Positions 7,477 to 16,097 of a DNA stretch of 64,000 nucleotides are shown here, one piece after another. The position numbers and the translations under genes were made by a program. The notes below the pieces were generated by a model that saw only the letters and a program-made list of their open reading frames with translations, had not been told where the DNA came from and made no database searches. This DNA is from Lactimicrobium massiliense (GTDB lineage: Bacteria; Bacillota_I; Bacilli_A; Erysipelotrichales; Erysipelotrichaceae), in contig NZ_OUNG01000002.1 in assembly GCF_900343155.1 (NCBI RefSeq), positions 62,001 to 126,000 on the forward strand, given 5' to 3'. The stretch's first letter is position 1; every line of letters begins with the position of its first letter.

Positions 7477-8315
7477 AATGTATCGTACAGCTTTCTTAAC
7501 TCCTCTTTGCTCAGTTCCTGCGCTCTGGTGCGGGGATCAATGCCTGCCCTTTCAAGGACAGCAAGTGCCTGATCTCCTGAGCCAAGATAGTCTCTGAGAT
7601 TATTGTAAACCGTCTTTCTTCTCTGGCGGAAGCAGGCTTTGACAAAGGTGAAGAATTTCTGCAGATCTTCTGGATCAACAGTTTCCGACCGGCGGGCAAA
7701 CTGAATGATCACACTGTCCACATTCGGACTGGGATTGAAGGATCTGGCCGGCACATTGAACAGCTTTCTGACATCATACAGTGTCTGCGCCTCCACACTC
7801 AGGGCACCATACTCCTGGGTATTGACACCAGCCGCAAAGCGTTCTCCAACTTCCTTCTGCACCATGACCGTAATATAGGGAATCTCAGGTGCTTCCTCAA
7901 ACAAACGGAACAGGACGGGTGTGGTGATGTAGTAAGGCAGATTGGCACACACGGAAACACTGCCGTACTGTTCCCTGAGTTCCTGCACTTTTGTCTTGAT
8001 ATCACAGGTCAGAAAGTCCTGCCAGATGATTTCGATATTGTCATAGGGTGACAATGTATCTGCCAGGACCGGTTTCAGATCTTCGTCGACTTCATAGGCG
8101 GTGACATGTTTCGCCACGCGGGCAAGCTGCTCGGTCAATGAGCCGATGCCTGGTCCGATTTCAATGACGGCATCTTCGGCATGAGCCTGCTGGGCACAGC
8201 GCTCCACAAGCATCGGATCCACCAGGAAATTCTGACCATAGCCCTTCTTTGCATGCAGGCCATAATCTGCCAGGATTTGTTTTGTCCGGGATGGTGTTGC
8301 AATCCACTTTGTCAT
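7473..8315 (-). CDS. rsmA: 16S rRNA dimethyladenosine transferase
   Basis: KsgA/RsmA dimethylates two adjacent adenines at the 3' end of 16S rRNA during small-subunit assembly. 280 residues: KKGYGQNFLVD, SAM motif IEIGPGIGSLTEQLA, the catalytic NLPYYITTPV and the C-terminal helical domain. ATG overlaps the rnmV stop (ATGA), so they are coupled. Confidence 0.97.
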   Translation of the reverse strand: MTKWIATPSRTKQILADYGLHAKKGYGQNFLVDPMLVERCAQQAHAEDAVIEIGPGIGSLTEQLARVAKHVTAYEVDEDLKPVLADTLSPYDNIEIIWQDFLTCDIKTKVQELREQYGSVSVCANLPYYITTPVLFRLFEEAPEIPYITVMVQKEVGERFAAGVNTQEYGALSVEAQTLYDVRKLFNVPARSFNPSPNVDSVIIQFARRSETVDPEDLQKFFTFVKACFRQRRKTVYNNLRDYLGSGDQALAVLERAGIDPRTRAQELSKEELRKLYDTL

Positions 8316-8845
8316 TTCAGTGCCTCCTGGAGTTCTTCTTTACTGATGCCAAGCGCATTCAGCCTGCTCAGCATGGTCTTTGCATTGCCATTGCCAAGAT
8401 GATAGAGCTGTGCGATCTTCTCACGCTTTTCCCCACTGTCAGGACGTCCTGACAGGCCCAGTGCATACATATCCTGCATCGTCAGATGACTCTCTTCCGT
8501 AAATGTAATCAGATTGTCCAGTGCATCCTGGATCGTTTTGTCATCCGCATGCTCAACGCCTACTTTATGTGTCGTATGGGCATGCGCTTTATCCACAAAG
8601 GCATTCATACAGCCAGGCACGGCATCATTGACTGCCTTGCGGATGCGGTTGCCAGGAGAATCCGGATCCGTCATGACAATCACACCGCGGGTTCTGGCAG
8701 CCCGCTTGATCAAACGCAGCGTCCAGTCAGAAAGACACGTACCATGGGTTTCCACCGTATCGCAGTCATACAGCTGTTTCAGCCTTGCCGTATCATGGTG
8801 TCCTTCCACTACAATCAGTTCTTTGATCCGTTTCTTCTCAGCCAT
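8312..8845 (-). CDS. rnmV: Ribonuclease M5 (5S rRNA maturation)
   Basis: Toprim-domain nuclease that trims 5S rRNA precursor in Firmicutes. 177 residues from the ATG with AAAGG 7 nt upstream (a more distal ATG at 8860 lacks an RBS). Toprim landmarks: IVVEGHHDTARL with its catalytic Glu, and MTDPDSPGNRIR with the DxD. It overlaps tatD upstream and rsmA downstream; rnmV-rsmA is a conserved pair. Confidence 0.95.
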   Translation of the reverse strand: MAEKKRIKELIVVEGHHDTARLKQLYDCDTVETHGTCLSDWTLRLIKRAARTRGVIVMTDPDSPGNRIRKAVNDAVPGCMNAFVDKAHAHTTHKVGVEHADDKTIQDALDNLITFTEESHLTMQDMYALGLSGRPDSGEKREKIAQLYHLGNGNAKTMLSRLNALGISKEELQEALK

Positions 8846-9605
8846 GGAGATACCTTTCATAGTTAGCCATCACAACATCTGCCATGTGTTCCACACTTTC
8901 ATTGCGCACAGATGCCATCCTGGCAAGAATATAGGGAATGTTGGCCGGCTCATTGCGGGTGCCGCGCACTGGTTCCGGTGCCATGTACGGACAGTCGGTC
9001 TCTGTTAGCAGCCACTTTTCATCTACCGTTTCCACAACTTCAACCGAATGCCGGGCATTCTTGAATGTCAGTGCCCCGCCCAGCGCAAGAAAGAAGCCGA
9101 GCTTTGTGAATTCCTTTGCCATTTCCCTGGTGCCACAGAAGCAGTGCAGCAGGCCTCTTGGATGGACCTGTTTCATCAGGTCATAGGTATCCTGCATGGC
9201 ATCGCGGGCATGGACTGCCACCGGCTTGTTCAGTGCTTTGGCAAGTTCCATCTGTTTGACAAACAGATCTCTCTGCAATTGCCGGATGCCTGGATCCTTG
9301 ACCCAGTGGTATTCCAAACCCATTTCACCAAGTACGCTGACCTGGGGCAGGGCGGCGTCTTTTTCAAACTGGGCATAGTCGGCATCCGTGATCTTGTCAG
9401 CGTCTTCGGGGAAGATGGCCGCCGCGACCTGATAGTGTTCAGGATCTTTGCCAGCAAAGGCGATGGCCTGCATCGTCTCTTCATGTTTCAGCGTGATGAT
9501 CAGTGTCCTGGTGATGCCGGCATTTTCAGCACGCCTGACAACATCATGAAAATCATCGTGAAATGCCTCATCAAACAGATGGGCATGTGTATCAACATAC
9601 TGCAT
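8838..9605 (-). CDS. TatD family metal-dependent hydrolase/DNase
   Basis: TIM-barrel hydrolase with the metal-binding pattern YVDTHAHLFDEAF, PVAVHARDA, LHCFCGT and LTETDCPYMAP. 255 residues from the ATG two bases after the mnmE stop; a longer start at 9641 would overlap mnmE by 35 nt. TatD proteins are 3'-5' exonucleases/DNases implicated in DNA repair or D-Tyr-tRNA quality control. In Firmicutes tatD usually sits beside rnmV and rsmA, as here. Confidence 0.92.
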   Translation of the reverse strand: MQYVDTHAHLFDEAFHDDFHDVVRRAENAGITRTLIITLKHEETMQAIAFAGKDPEHYQVAAAIFPEDADKITDADYAQFEKDAALPQVSVLGEMGLEYHWVKDPGIRQLQRDLFVKQMELAKALNKPVAVHARDAMQDTYDLMKQVHPRGLLHCFCGTREMAKEFTKLGFFLALGGALTFKNARHSVEVVETVDEKWLLTETDCPYMAPEPVRGTRNEPANIPYILARMASVRNESVEHMADVVMANYERYLHG

Positions 9606-9606
9606 A

Positions 9607-10926
9607 TTACTTACCGAGGCAGAACCGGCTGAATATTTCATCCAGCAGATCTTCCCTGCCTGCCTTTCCTGTCATTTCTCTTAAGTCTGTCCATGCCTTC
9701 TGCAGGTCGATGGTCACAAGATCCAGCTCCATGCCAGCTTCCAAAGAGGCAATGGCATCCTGCACAGAATTGCGGGCGGCAATGGCCAGACCGATCTGCC
9801 TTTCGTTATTCAAGGTATCAGACTGTGCTGCCAGCAGCTCTTTCTCATACTTTGTCTCAATGGCATCTTTCAATGCCTGCACGTCGCCCCTGCCGGCACA
9901 GATACAAAGCTTGCCCGGCACTTCCTGCAGATCTTTCTTGTTATAGACGACAATTCTGCTTTTATCTTTTGTCATCGCCAGCAGCTTTTCATCTTCTGCG
10001 TCCTGGCGGGAGGCATCAATGACCACGATGACAAGCTGTGCCTTGTGCAGTGCATCCATGGTCTTGGCCATGCCGATCTGTTCAATCTTGTTGGATGAAT
10101 CATGCAGGCCGGCCGTATCAATCAGGTTCAGTGTGATATTGCCGACCCGCACACTGCCTTCCACAAGATCCCGGGTTGTACCGGCCACATCCGTCACAAT
10201 TGCCTTGTCTTCTTCCAGCAGGGCATTCAAAAGAGAGGACTTGCCAACATTCGGCTTGCCAAGGATCACAGTATCAATACCTTCTTTGATCAGCACCGCA
10301 TCCTGGGCTGTCTCAATGATCTGATCAATCTGCTTCACCCACTGCTTTGCCTTGGGCAGGATTTCCTCTTCGGTCAGCTGGTGGACATCATCATATTCAG
10401 GATAGTCGATGTTGACTTCGATGTTGGAGATGATCTGGGTCAGATCTTCTTCCAGCGGCGCCAGCAGTTTTTGAACGGATCCCTTGATGGCATGGACCGC
10501 ACTTCTGGCATTGACTTTGTCACGGGAGCGGATCAGATCATTGACCGCTTCGGCCTGGGTGAGATCCATTTTGCCATTGAGAAAGGCACGTTCCGTAAAT
10601 TCACCGCGTCTTGCCATGCGCACGCCAGTGCCTAATACGATGGAAAGAATACGACGGGTGATATACATACCGCCATGGCATGACAGCTCCACCACATCTT
10701 CACCCGTATAGGACTTTGGTGCCCGGAACAAAGAGACAAGCACTTCATCCACGGGTTCTTTGCCATCATAGACCGTCGCAAAGTGGATGGTATAGCCAGC
10801 CGCATGGGAATAGTCTTTGTGTGTGATCTTTTCCGCAGCGGATATCGCATTTTCACCCGAGATGCGAATCATCGAAACGGCCCCCATGGCATTGGCAGTC
10901 GCAATCGCCGCAATTGTATCTTCCAT
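9607..10926 (-). CDS. mnmE: tRNA modification GTPase MnmE
   Basis: Partner of MnmG in adding the carboxymethylaminomethyl group at U34 of certain tRNAs. 439 residues: N-terminal formyl-THF-binding domain, a G domain with GKPNVGKSSLLNALL, DVAGTTRD, DTAGLHD and NKKD, and the invariant C-terminus ending CLGK (the Cys is catalytic). GGGAG precedes the ATG. First gene of its operon; here mnmE is separated from mnmG by 20 kb, unlike the common adjacent arrangement. Confidence 0.97.
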   Translation of the reverse strand: MEDTIAAIATANAMGAVSMIRISGENAISAAEKITHKDYSHAAGYTIHFATVYDGKEPVDEVLVSLFRAPKSYTGEDVVELSCHGGMYITRRILSIVLGTGVRMARRGEFTERAFLNGKMDLTQAEAVNDLIRSRDKVNARSAVHAIKGSVQKLLAPLEEDLTQIISNIEVNIDYPEYDDVHQLTEEEILPKAKQWVKQIDQIIETAQDAVLIKEGIDTVILGKPNVGKSSLLNALLEEDKAIVTDVAGTTRDLVEGSVRVGNITLNLIDTAGLHDSSNKIEQIGMAKTMDALHKAQLVIVVIDASRQDAEDEKLLAMTKDKSRIVVYNKKDLQEVPGKLCICAGRGDVQALKDAIETKYEKELLAAQSDTLNNERQIGLAIAARNSVQDAIASLEAGMELDLVTIDLQKAWTDLREMTGKAGREDLLDEIFSRFCLGK

Positions 10927-11038
10927 GTCTGTCTCCCTTCATTTCCTTATTAGTATACCTTCCCTTTCTTCTTTCCGCACAGATTGCACCGCTCACATCG
11001 ATTTGCATTTTTTCCTGCACAAAGGCTACACTAGAATT

Positions 11039-12400
11039 ATGAGCGATACGATGATTGCAAAAGAAACACTGCAAAAAGCAATGGTGCATTGCGGCATGAA
11101 AGACTTGCGGCCGATTCAGCAGAAATGCATTCCGTTATTGAAGCAGGGAAAAAGTCTCTATGTCCAGGCTCATACCGGCGCTGGCAAGACCGCGGCGTAT
11201 CTGTTGCCTGCATTGGATTGCATCAAGGAAAACAGAGAGACCCAGGTGCTTGTATTGACCCCGACCAGGGAGCTGGCGGTGCAGGTGGAACAGACGGCTC
11301 AGCGGCTTTCCCTGTATACACGCATTCATACGGCCTGCCTGATTGGCGGCATGCCGATTGAACAGCAGGAAAATCTCTTGAAACAAGGAGCTGAACTGGT
11401 GATTGGCACACCAGGCAGGCTGCTGGATCTGATTCATCAGAACAGGCTGAACCTGAAGCGTGTCACATTGACAATCATTGATGAAGCAGACATGATGGCA
11501 GGCACTGGCCAGAGTGAACAGACAAAGCAGATTCTTGAGCAGGTAAAAGGACAGCGTGCTGTGTTTTCCGCGACGCTGCATGAGGATGTCAAATCCTTTC
11601 TGCCAGAGCCTTATGAAGAAGTGATTCTGGATGAGGCAAAGCTCAGCCAAAACATCAAAGCCTATGACATCCTTACCCAGAATAAGAAAGAGACACTGTT
11701 GGAACTGCTTCACGAAGACGGCATCCAGCAGGCCATTGTATTTGTGAATCATCGTTCGGATGCCAATACAATCTGTGACGTTTTGTCTCATCATGAGATT
11801 CTTGCGGCACCGTTTTCTGCCTACTTTGATGAGGCAAAGCGCCTGCATACACTGCATCAGTTTGAACAAGGTGAAATCCGGGTATTGTGTGCGACAGATG
11901 CGGCCGCAAGGGGCCTGGATCTCACCAGCATATCCAGAGTCATTCACTATGATCTGCCGGTGGATATGGATACTTTCCTGCACCGCTCTGGCCGCTCCGG
12001 CCATCAGGAACAAGCCGGCATGACGATTGCTTTGCTGGATCCGGATGATCAGGACAGTGACATGGGAAAGCAGATCATGGATATCGCAGAACCGTATCAG
12101 ATCCGGAATCAGGCCGGTGATCTTTCCCGGCCAATTGCAAAAGCAGCAGCAGAAAACGTGGATGCCACGGAAATTTTGTTATCGCTTGGCAAAAAAGATG
12201 GGATCCGCATCAAGGATGTGATTGGTGCTTTGTGTGCCAGGATGCCGTTTGAAAAGATCGGCCGGCTGCAGTTGCAGGACCGCTATTGTGCTGTCATCAT
12301 CTTTCTGCCCAGAGAAAAAGTCCTGCCATTGCTGGAAGGACTGACGATCAAGAAGAAGAAAGTCAAAGTGCAGCTTCGCCAGAAGAGTGTGCTGGCATAA
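11039..12400 (+). CDS. DEAD-box RNA helicase (DbpA/CshA-like)
   Basis: 453 residues. Motifs in order: Q-motif region RPIQQKCIP, I AHTGAGKT, Ia PTRELA, Ib GTPGR, II DEAD, III SAT, IV IVFVNH, V DAAARGLDL, VI HRSGRSGH (Ser and a final His in place of the usual Thr/Arg). The C-terminus (GIRIKDVIGAL..., KKKKVKVQ) resembles the DbpA RNA-binding fold, suggesting work on 23S rRNA or mRNA. The first ATG follows a TTGCAT-18-TACACT promoter by only 6 nt, so the transcript may be leaderless. The 3' end overlaps the convergent HAD gene by 38 bp. Confidence 0.92.
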   Translation: MSDTMIAKETLQKAMVHCGMKDLRPIQQKCIPLLKQGKSLYVQAHTGAGKTAAYLLPALDCIKENRETQVLVLTPTRELAVQVEQTAQRLSLYTRIHTACLIGGMPIEQQENLLKQGAELVIGTPGRLLDLIHQNRLNLKRVTLTIIDEADMMAGTGQSEQTKQILEQVKGQRAVFSATLHEDVKSFLPEPYEEVILDEAKLSQNIKAYDILTQNKKETLLELLHEDGIQQAIVFVNHRSDANTICDVLSHHEILAAPFSAYFDEAKRLHTLHQFEQGEIRVLCATDAAARGLDLTSISRVIHYDLPVDMDTFLHRSGRSGHQEQAGMTIALLDPDDQDSDMGKQIMDIAEPYQIRNQAGDLSRPIAKAAAENVDATEILLSLGKKDGIRIKDVIGALCARMPFEKIGRLQLQDRYCAVIIFLPREKVLPLLEGLTIKKKKVKVQLRQKSVLA

Positions 12401-13061
12401 GCTGGATGGTTCCGTAGCTGATCAGCTTGTGGACATCATACAGACTGTCGAGGATGGCACAGGCACGCTGTCTGTCAGTGCCAGTCGGTGCATTGATGCT
12501 GGGCACCATGATGACATCAATACCGGCGCGATGGGCAGCTTCAACCCCATAGCATGTGTCTTCCAGCACCAGTGCATCTTCCGGTGCTGTTTTCATTTTG
12601 GCAAGCAGTGTCTGATAAATCTCAGGATCAGGCTTTCTCTTTTTCACTTCATCACCGCATACGATGCAGGAAAAATACTGTGTGATCTGCATTTTTGCAA
12701 AGCGCTCCACCGTCTTGATGCGGGATGTGGCCGTACCAACTGCCATCGGAATCTTCTTCTCTTTCAGATCGGCAAGCAGCTCCTGGGCACCCGGCATCAA
12801 AGACAGATCACGGTCCATCTGCACATCTCCCAGTGCAAAAACATCATCCCGCAGCTTGTCAATCTCATCAGAAGTCAAAGCAGGCAGTTCTTCTCGAAGC
12901 ATATTCATGACCATATCGCCATTGGTGCCAACCGCTTTATGAAATAATGGCCCAAACGCCGGCACATGATTCCTCTTGCCCACTTCATTCCAGATCTTCT
13001 GCCAGATAAATTCCGTATTCAGCAGTAAACCATCCACATCAAAGATCACCAGTTTCTTCAT
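12363..13061 (-). CDS. HAD superfamily phosphatase (beta-phosphoglucomutase-like)
   Basis: 232 residues with HAD motifs FDVDGLLLNTE (nucleophile Asp and acid Asp), VGTATS, K in KKRKPDPEIY and LVLEDTCYGVEAA. A helical cap after motif I places it in subfamily IA, near beta-phosphoglucomutases and sugar-phosphate phosphatases; substrate not predictable. The second ATG is chosen because AAGGAG lies 6 nt before it; the first ATG abuts the RBS. Its 3' end overlaps the helicase gene on the other strand. Confidence 0.88.
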   Translation of the reverse strand: MKKLVIFDVDGLLLNTEFIWQKIWNEVGKRNHVPAFGPLFHKAVGTNGDMVMNMLREELPALTSDEIDKLRDDVFALGDVQMDRDLSLMPGAQELLADLKEKKIPMAVGTATSRIKTVERFAKMQITQYFSCIVCGDEVKKRKPDPEIYQTLLAKMKTAPEDALVLEDTCYGVEAAHRAGIDVIMVPSINAPTGTDRQRACAILDSLYDVHKLISYGTIQLMPAHSSGEAAL

Positions 13062-13086
13062 GCCCATCTCCTTCTGTCATTTCAGC

Positions 13087-13108
13087 CCTGCTATGATAGC
13101 AGGTTTTT
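13087..13108 (+). terminator. Plus-strand terminator beyond the HAD gene
   Basis: CCTGCTA-TGA-TAGCAGG followed by five T is a textbook terminator. The only plus-strand gene it can serve is the helicase ending 690 bp earlier, so helicase transcripts may run antisense across the whole HAD gene. Confidence 0.6.
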
Positions 13109-13128
13109 CATGCAATGCCAGAAAGAAC

Positions 13129-13146
13129 AGCAGAATTCATATTCTG
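13129..13146 (-). terminator. Possible terminator of the ECF transporter operon
   Basis: GCAGAAT / ATTCTGC stem with a 4-nt loop just after the ATPase stop. The following T-run is interrupted (tgttcttt), so termination may be weak. Confidence 0.45.
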
Positions 13147-13152
13147 CCTGCA

Positions 13153-13824
13153 TTATTCTTCGGTTCTCTGCGGCAGCTTCAATACGTCATCTGCCAGTTT
13201 TTCTATACATGTTTTCTGGTGGTCTGCCAGCAGAATGGTTCTGCCGGCAGCTTTAAGATCCAGCAAAAATGTCTCCAGCTGTTCAATCGTCTTTTGATCA
13301 AGAGAGGCAAATGGCTCATCAAGGATCAATACCTCCGGATTCAATGACATAACCGCTGCCAGTGCTGCCCGTTTTTTCTGTCCGCCGCTGAGATGATACG
13401 GCGCCTTGTCTGCCAGTGCTTCCAGATGGAACAGTTTCAGACAGTCATTTGTTCTTTCTCTGACATCACGGTCTGACAGTCCCATCTGCCTTGGCCCAAA
13501 TGCAATCTCATCATACACACTGCCATTGAACAGCATCACATCCGGGTTCTGGAACAGATAGCCGATCCGTTTATGAAACATTTTGGCTTTCTGCTGGTCT
13601 TTCAGGTATTTCTGATCAATCTGTACACCATCAAAGAAGTAAGTGCCATCCTGGGGAAAAGACAGGCCGTTGAGAAGCTGGAACAGGGTTGTCTTGCCAG
13701 CACCATTGGCGCCTTCCACTGCCAGGCATCTTCCTTTGCCAAGTGAAAAGCTGAGGTGTTCCAGCACCGGCGGTTCATCTTCACTGTATGCAAAGCTAAT
13801 ATCTTTCAGTTCCATCAAGCACAT
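13153..13824 (-). CDS. cbiO: ECF-type Ni/Co transporter ATPase (CbiO/NikO-like)
   Basis: ABC ATPase with Walker A GANGAGKTT, Q-loop LFQNPD, signature LSGGQKKR and Walker B VLILDEP, closest to CbiO/NikO. The ATG chosen restarts 1 nt after the CbiQ stop (TGATATG), suggesting coupled translation; a longer frame from 13875 would overlap cbiQ. It follows genes for the S and T components in the order M-Q-O. Ni versus Co cannot be told from this subunit. Confidence 0.88.
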   Translation of the reverse strand: MCLMELKDISFAYSEDEPPVLEHLSFSLGKGRCLAVEGANGAGKTTLFQLLNGLSFPQDGTYFFDGVQIDQKYLKDQQKAKMFHKRIGYLFQNPDVMLFNGSVYDEIAFGPRQMGLSDRDVRERTNDCLKLFHLEALADKAPYHLSGGQKKRAALAAVMSLNPEVLILDEPFASLDQKTIEQLETFLLDLKAAGRTILLADHQKTCIEKLADDVLKLPQRTEE

Positions 13825-13825
13825 A

Positions 13826-14539
13826 TCACAGTCCATTATAATCGCCTGTAAAGCCGCGGCACTGCATGGCTTCATACATCTGCTGGTTCATTTCTGATCC
13901 GCGCACAAATGTGATGCCCATGACGCCGCCAATGGAATTGTACTTCTTCTGATTTTTGCCCACCGAGCGAAGCTGCACAGAAGTCAGCAGATCATTGATC
14001 AGGCTACCCAGCAGAACAATGTATTTCAGGGTGAGATCAAGCGTGAAGATGAAGACGGCAGGCAGATGGAGCTTTCGCAGTGCTGTGGTGATGTGATTCC
14101 ATTGGGTTGTGTGATTATAGATCCCAAGTGCACTGACACAGAGAAACACTTTGGAAATGATGAAAAGATCGTTGGGGATCAGGGTTGGACGCATCAGCAT
14201 TGCCGGCAGCAAGAGCAAGCATGCAAGCAGCGATGCCCTGCTGCTGGCTTTGACAACAGGCAGGATATCTTTTGCAGGCCATGTGCAAAGATATCCAAGG
14301 ATCATGGCAGCACATGCCATGAGCAGGATTCTGCTTCGAGCAATGGACACGGACAGGATCAGGATCAACAGCAGGCACAGTTTGAAAACAGGCGGCAGTG
14401 TCCGCCCTTTTTCATGGCCATGCTGAACACGGATCTGTGCCATGGCACAGCCAATGGTTTTGATCGTAGAAAGAGCGAAACGGCTGCCATCCTTTTCCGG
14501 ATGGTAATCATCTTCTTTCTGCATCCATTCAGGCAGCAT
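13826..14539 (-). CDS. cbiQ: ECF transporter transmembrane component (CbiQ/NikQ-like)
   Basis: 237 residues, about five membrane spans in the centre, and near the C-terminus the coupling helices seen in T components (ALRKLHLP and EAMQCRGF, equivalents of the Ala-Arg-Gly motifs that bind the ATPases). The N-terminal 45 residues are soluble and charged. It overlaps the CbiM gene by 11 bp. Confidence 0.85.
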   Translation of the reverse strand: MLPEWMQKEDDYHPEKDGSRFALSTIKTIGCAMAQIRVQHGHEKGRTLPPVFKLCLLLILILSVSIARSRILLMACAAMILGYLCTWPAKDILPVVKASSRASLLACLLLLPAMLMRPTLIPNDLFIISKVFLCVSALGIYNHTTQWNHITTALRKLHLPAVFIFTLDLTLKYIVLLGSLINDLLTSVQLRSVGKNQKKYNSIGGVMGITFVRGSEMNQQMYEAMQCRGFTGDYNGL

Positions 14540-15548
14540 ACTTTTCCTTTTTCTTCACAGGAATGGAAAGCAGTTTGAAAAAGATAATCAGCAAAGCTGT
14601 TCCTATGATGGCAGACAGGATATAGCCGATGATCTCATTGAAGCCGGAAACTGCATAATCCGGCAGTAAGGCCTGTAATGTCCACCCTTTTGATAACCCC
14701 TGCGGTGTATAACCGAGTGTTTTTCCATTTGTGACAATTGCTGAGATCTCATCTGCACCCCATTCTCCCCATGCTGTTCCCTGGGCAAGAAGACCCAATG
14801 GTGATGCCGCAATTAAAATGGCAGTCAGAGCAAACAGTGGCACATGAGATTTTGTGTGTGTCTTTGTGGCATCACCGTACAGCAGATCCGGTGATGTCTT
14901 TCTGACAAAGGCCAGAATTGCAATTGTAAAAGCAGCTTCCACAATGCCTGCAGCAAGCAGATGGGGAATCATCATAGCCGGGATGGAAACGGAAAGACCA
15001 TAGGGACAATACAGAGCGTTGCCGGCTGCGTCATGAAACAGGATGGGCTGGATGCCGAATTCGATGGCTGTGCATAATGCCGCAAGATTGATGCCTGCAT
15101 AGGAACCAATCGCAGCAGCGGCATAGCTGATGCCATGCCGGTCCTTCTTTCCTGATGCTTTCTGGATCAGCGAATAAATGCCATATCCTGCATAGGGCAG
15201 CACAAAGGCCATGTTAAAGCAGTTGGCGCCAAATGATAAAATACCGCCGTCACCAAAGATCACTGCCTGCAGCAACAGAGCAATGGAGATTGCAATGCAG
15301 GCCGCATCTGGTCCGAATAAGATTGCAATCAATGTGCCGCCTACGGCATGACCGGTTGTTCCGCCCGGCAGTGGTACATTGAACATCATGCTCAGAAAAG
15401 AAAAGGACGCTCCAACCCCAAGCAGCGGCATCTTCTCCTTTGGCAGATCACGATTTACCCTGCGCACAGCATGTACCCACACTGGTACCATTGCTGCCCC
15501 CATAACGGCACACGTGGCAGGTGAAAGATAATTCTCCGGAATATGCAT
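14529..15548 (-). CDS. cbiM: Fused Ni/Co ECF substrate-binding component (CbiM/NikM plus PDGLE domain)
   Basis: 339 residues starting MHIPENYLSP. The N-terminal Met-His-x-Pro places His2 as the metal ligand, as in CbiM/NikM. After the seven-span S-component (to about 230) there is a PDGLE/NikN-like domain with SPLGLLAQGTAWGEWG and a last membrane helix, so the small N subunit is fused on. AAAGGGGAG provides a strong RBS. The CsoR/InrS-like gene upstream and the operator at 15598-15628 suggest nickel-repressed expression. Confidence 0.92.
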   Translation of the reverse strand: MHIPENYLSPATCAVMGAAMVPVWVHAVRRVNRDLPKEKMPLLGVGASFSFLSMMFNVPLPGGTTGHAVGGTLIAILFGPDAACIAISIALLLQAVIFGDGGILSFGANCFNMAFVLPYAGYGIYSLIQKASGKKDRHGISYAAAAIGSYAGINLAALCTAIEFGIQPILFHDAAGNALYCPYGLSVSIPAMMIPHLLAAGIVEAAFTIAILAFVRKTSPDLLYGDATKTHTKSHVPLFALTAILIAASPLGLLAQGTAWGEWGADEISAIVTNGKTLGYTPQGLSKGWTLQALLPDYAVSGFNEIIGYILSAIIGTALLIIFFKLLSIPVKKKEKYAA

Positions 15549-15579
15549 TGTATTCTCCCCTTTTTCTGTATGTGCTTAC

Positions 15580-15608
15580 ATTGTATGAAAAATGGGAATT
15601 ACTCACAA
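15580..15608 (-). promoter_or_regulatory. Promoter of the Ni/Co transporter operon
   Basis: Minus-strand TTGTGA (15603-15608), 17-bp spacer, TACAAT (15580-15585). The -35 box lies inside the candidate metalloregulator operator. Confidence 0.7.
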
Positions 15609-15628
15609 CCCGGGTGGGGGTTACTTAC
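15598..15628. promoter_or_regulatory. Candidate CsoR/InrS/RcnR-type operator
   Basis: A G/C tract (acccgggtggggg) is flanked by inverted AT-rich arms ATTACTC and GTTACTT. CsoR-family repressors bind exactly this kind of site: a G/C tract between short inverted TA-rich repeats. It overlaps the stop codon of the regulator gene and the -35 box of the transporter promoter. Confidence 0.65.
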
Positions 15629-15963
15629 ATGTACTTTGATATTGCCTTCTTAAATTCTTCGATTGCATCTGTATCGCCATCCTCAATCGCATGGGTAATA
15701 CAGTGTGTCAGATGTTCATTGATGATCTCTTTGCCAAGACTATGCAGAGCAGACTCTACGGCCGCCAGCTGCATCAATACCTCAGAACAATCATCATCAT
15801 TTTCAATCATCGTTTTCACATGGGTCAAATGCCCGCTCGCCTTGGCAAGACGATTCAGCTGCTTTTTCTTTTCTTCAGGTGAATGATAGTGCCCATGAAC
15901 GTGTGCATGTCCCACAGTCACATCACCAGGAATTCCAACATTATCTTTCTGTACCTTATTCAT
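15625..15963 (-). CDS. CsoR/InrS-like metal-sensing repressor
   Basis: DUF156 all-helical repressor, 112 residues from this start. The ligand set Cys59-His84-Cys88 has the C-H-C spacing of CsoR and of the nickel sensor InrS, and the N-terminal arm is His-rich (HAHVHGHYH, residues 19-27), which favours Ni over Cu. Next to a Ni/Co importer it most likely represses that importer when metal is replete. A longer frame opens at 16059 and would add a Cys-rich segment (CSDGCGKCG), but that ATG directly follows a terminator T-run. No clear RBS marks either start. Confidence 0.85.
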   Translation of the reverse strand: MNKVQKDNVGIPGDVTVGHAHVHGHYHSPEEKKKQLNRLAKASGHLTHVKTMIENDDDCSEVLMQLAAVESALHSLGKEIINEHLTHCITHAIEDGDTDAIEEFKKAISKYM

Positions 15964-16064
15964 ATCTATAACTTTATACGATAATCCACATTTTCCGCAT
16001 CCATCAGAACACAATGATTGTCCCAAATACACGGAATATTCAAGAATACCTGAAAGCATGAAAA

Positions 16065-16097
16065 AGCAGAATCCTGATATCTTTTCAGATTCTGCCT
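16065..16097 (-). terminator. Terminator of the PaaK-like gene
   Basis: Minus-strand GCAGAATC / GATTCTGC stem around an A-rich loop, followed by TTTTT. Confidence 0.75.
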
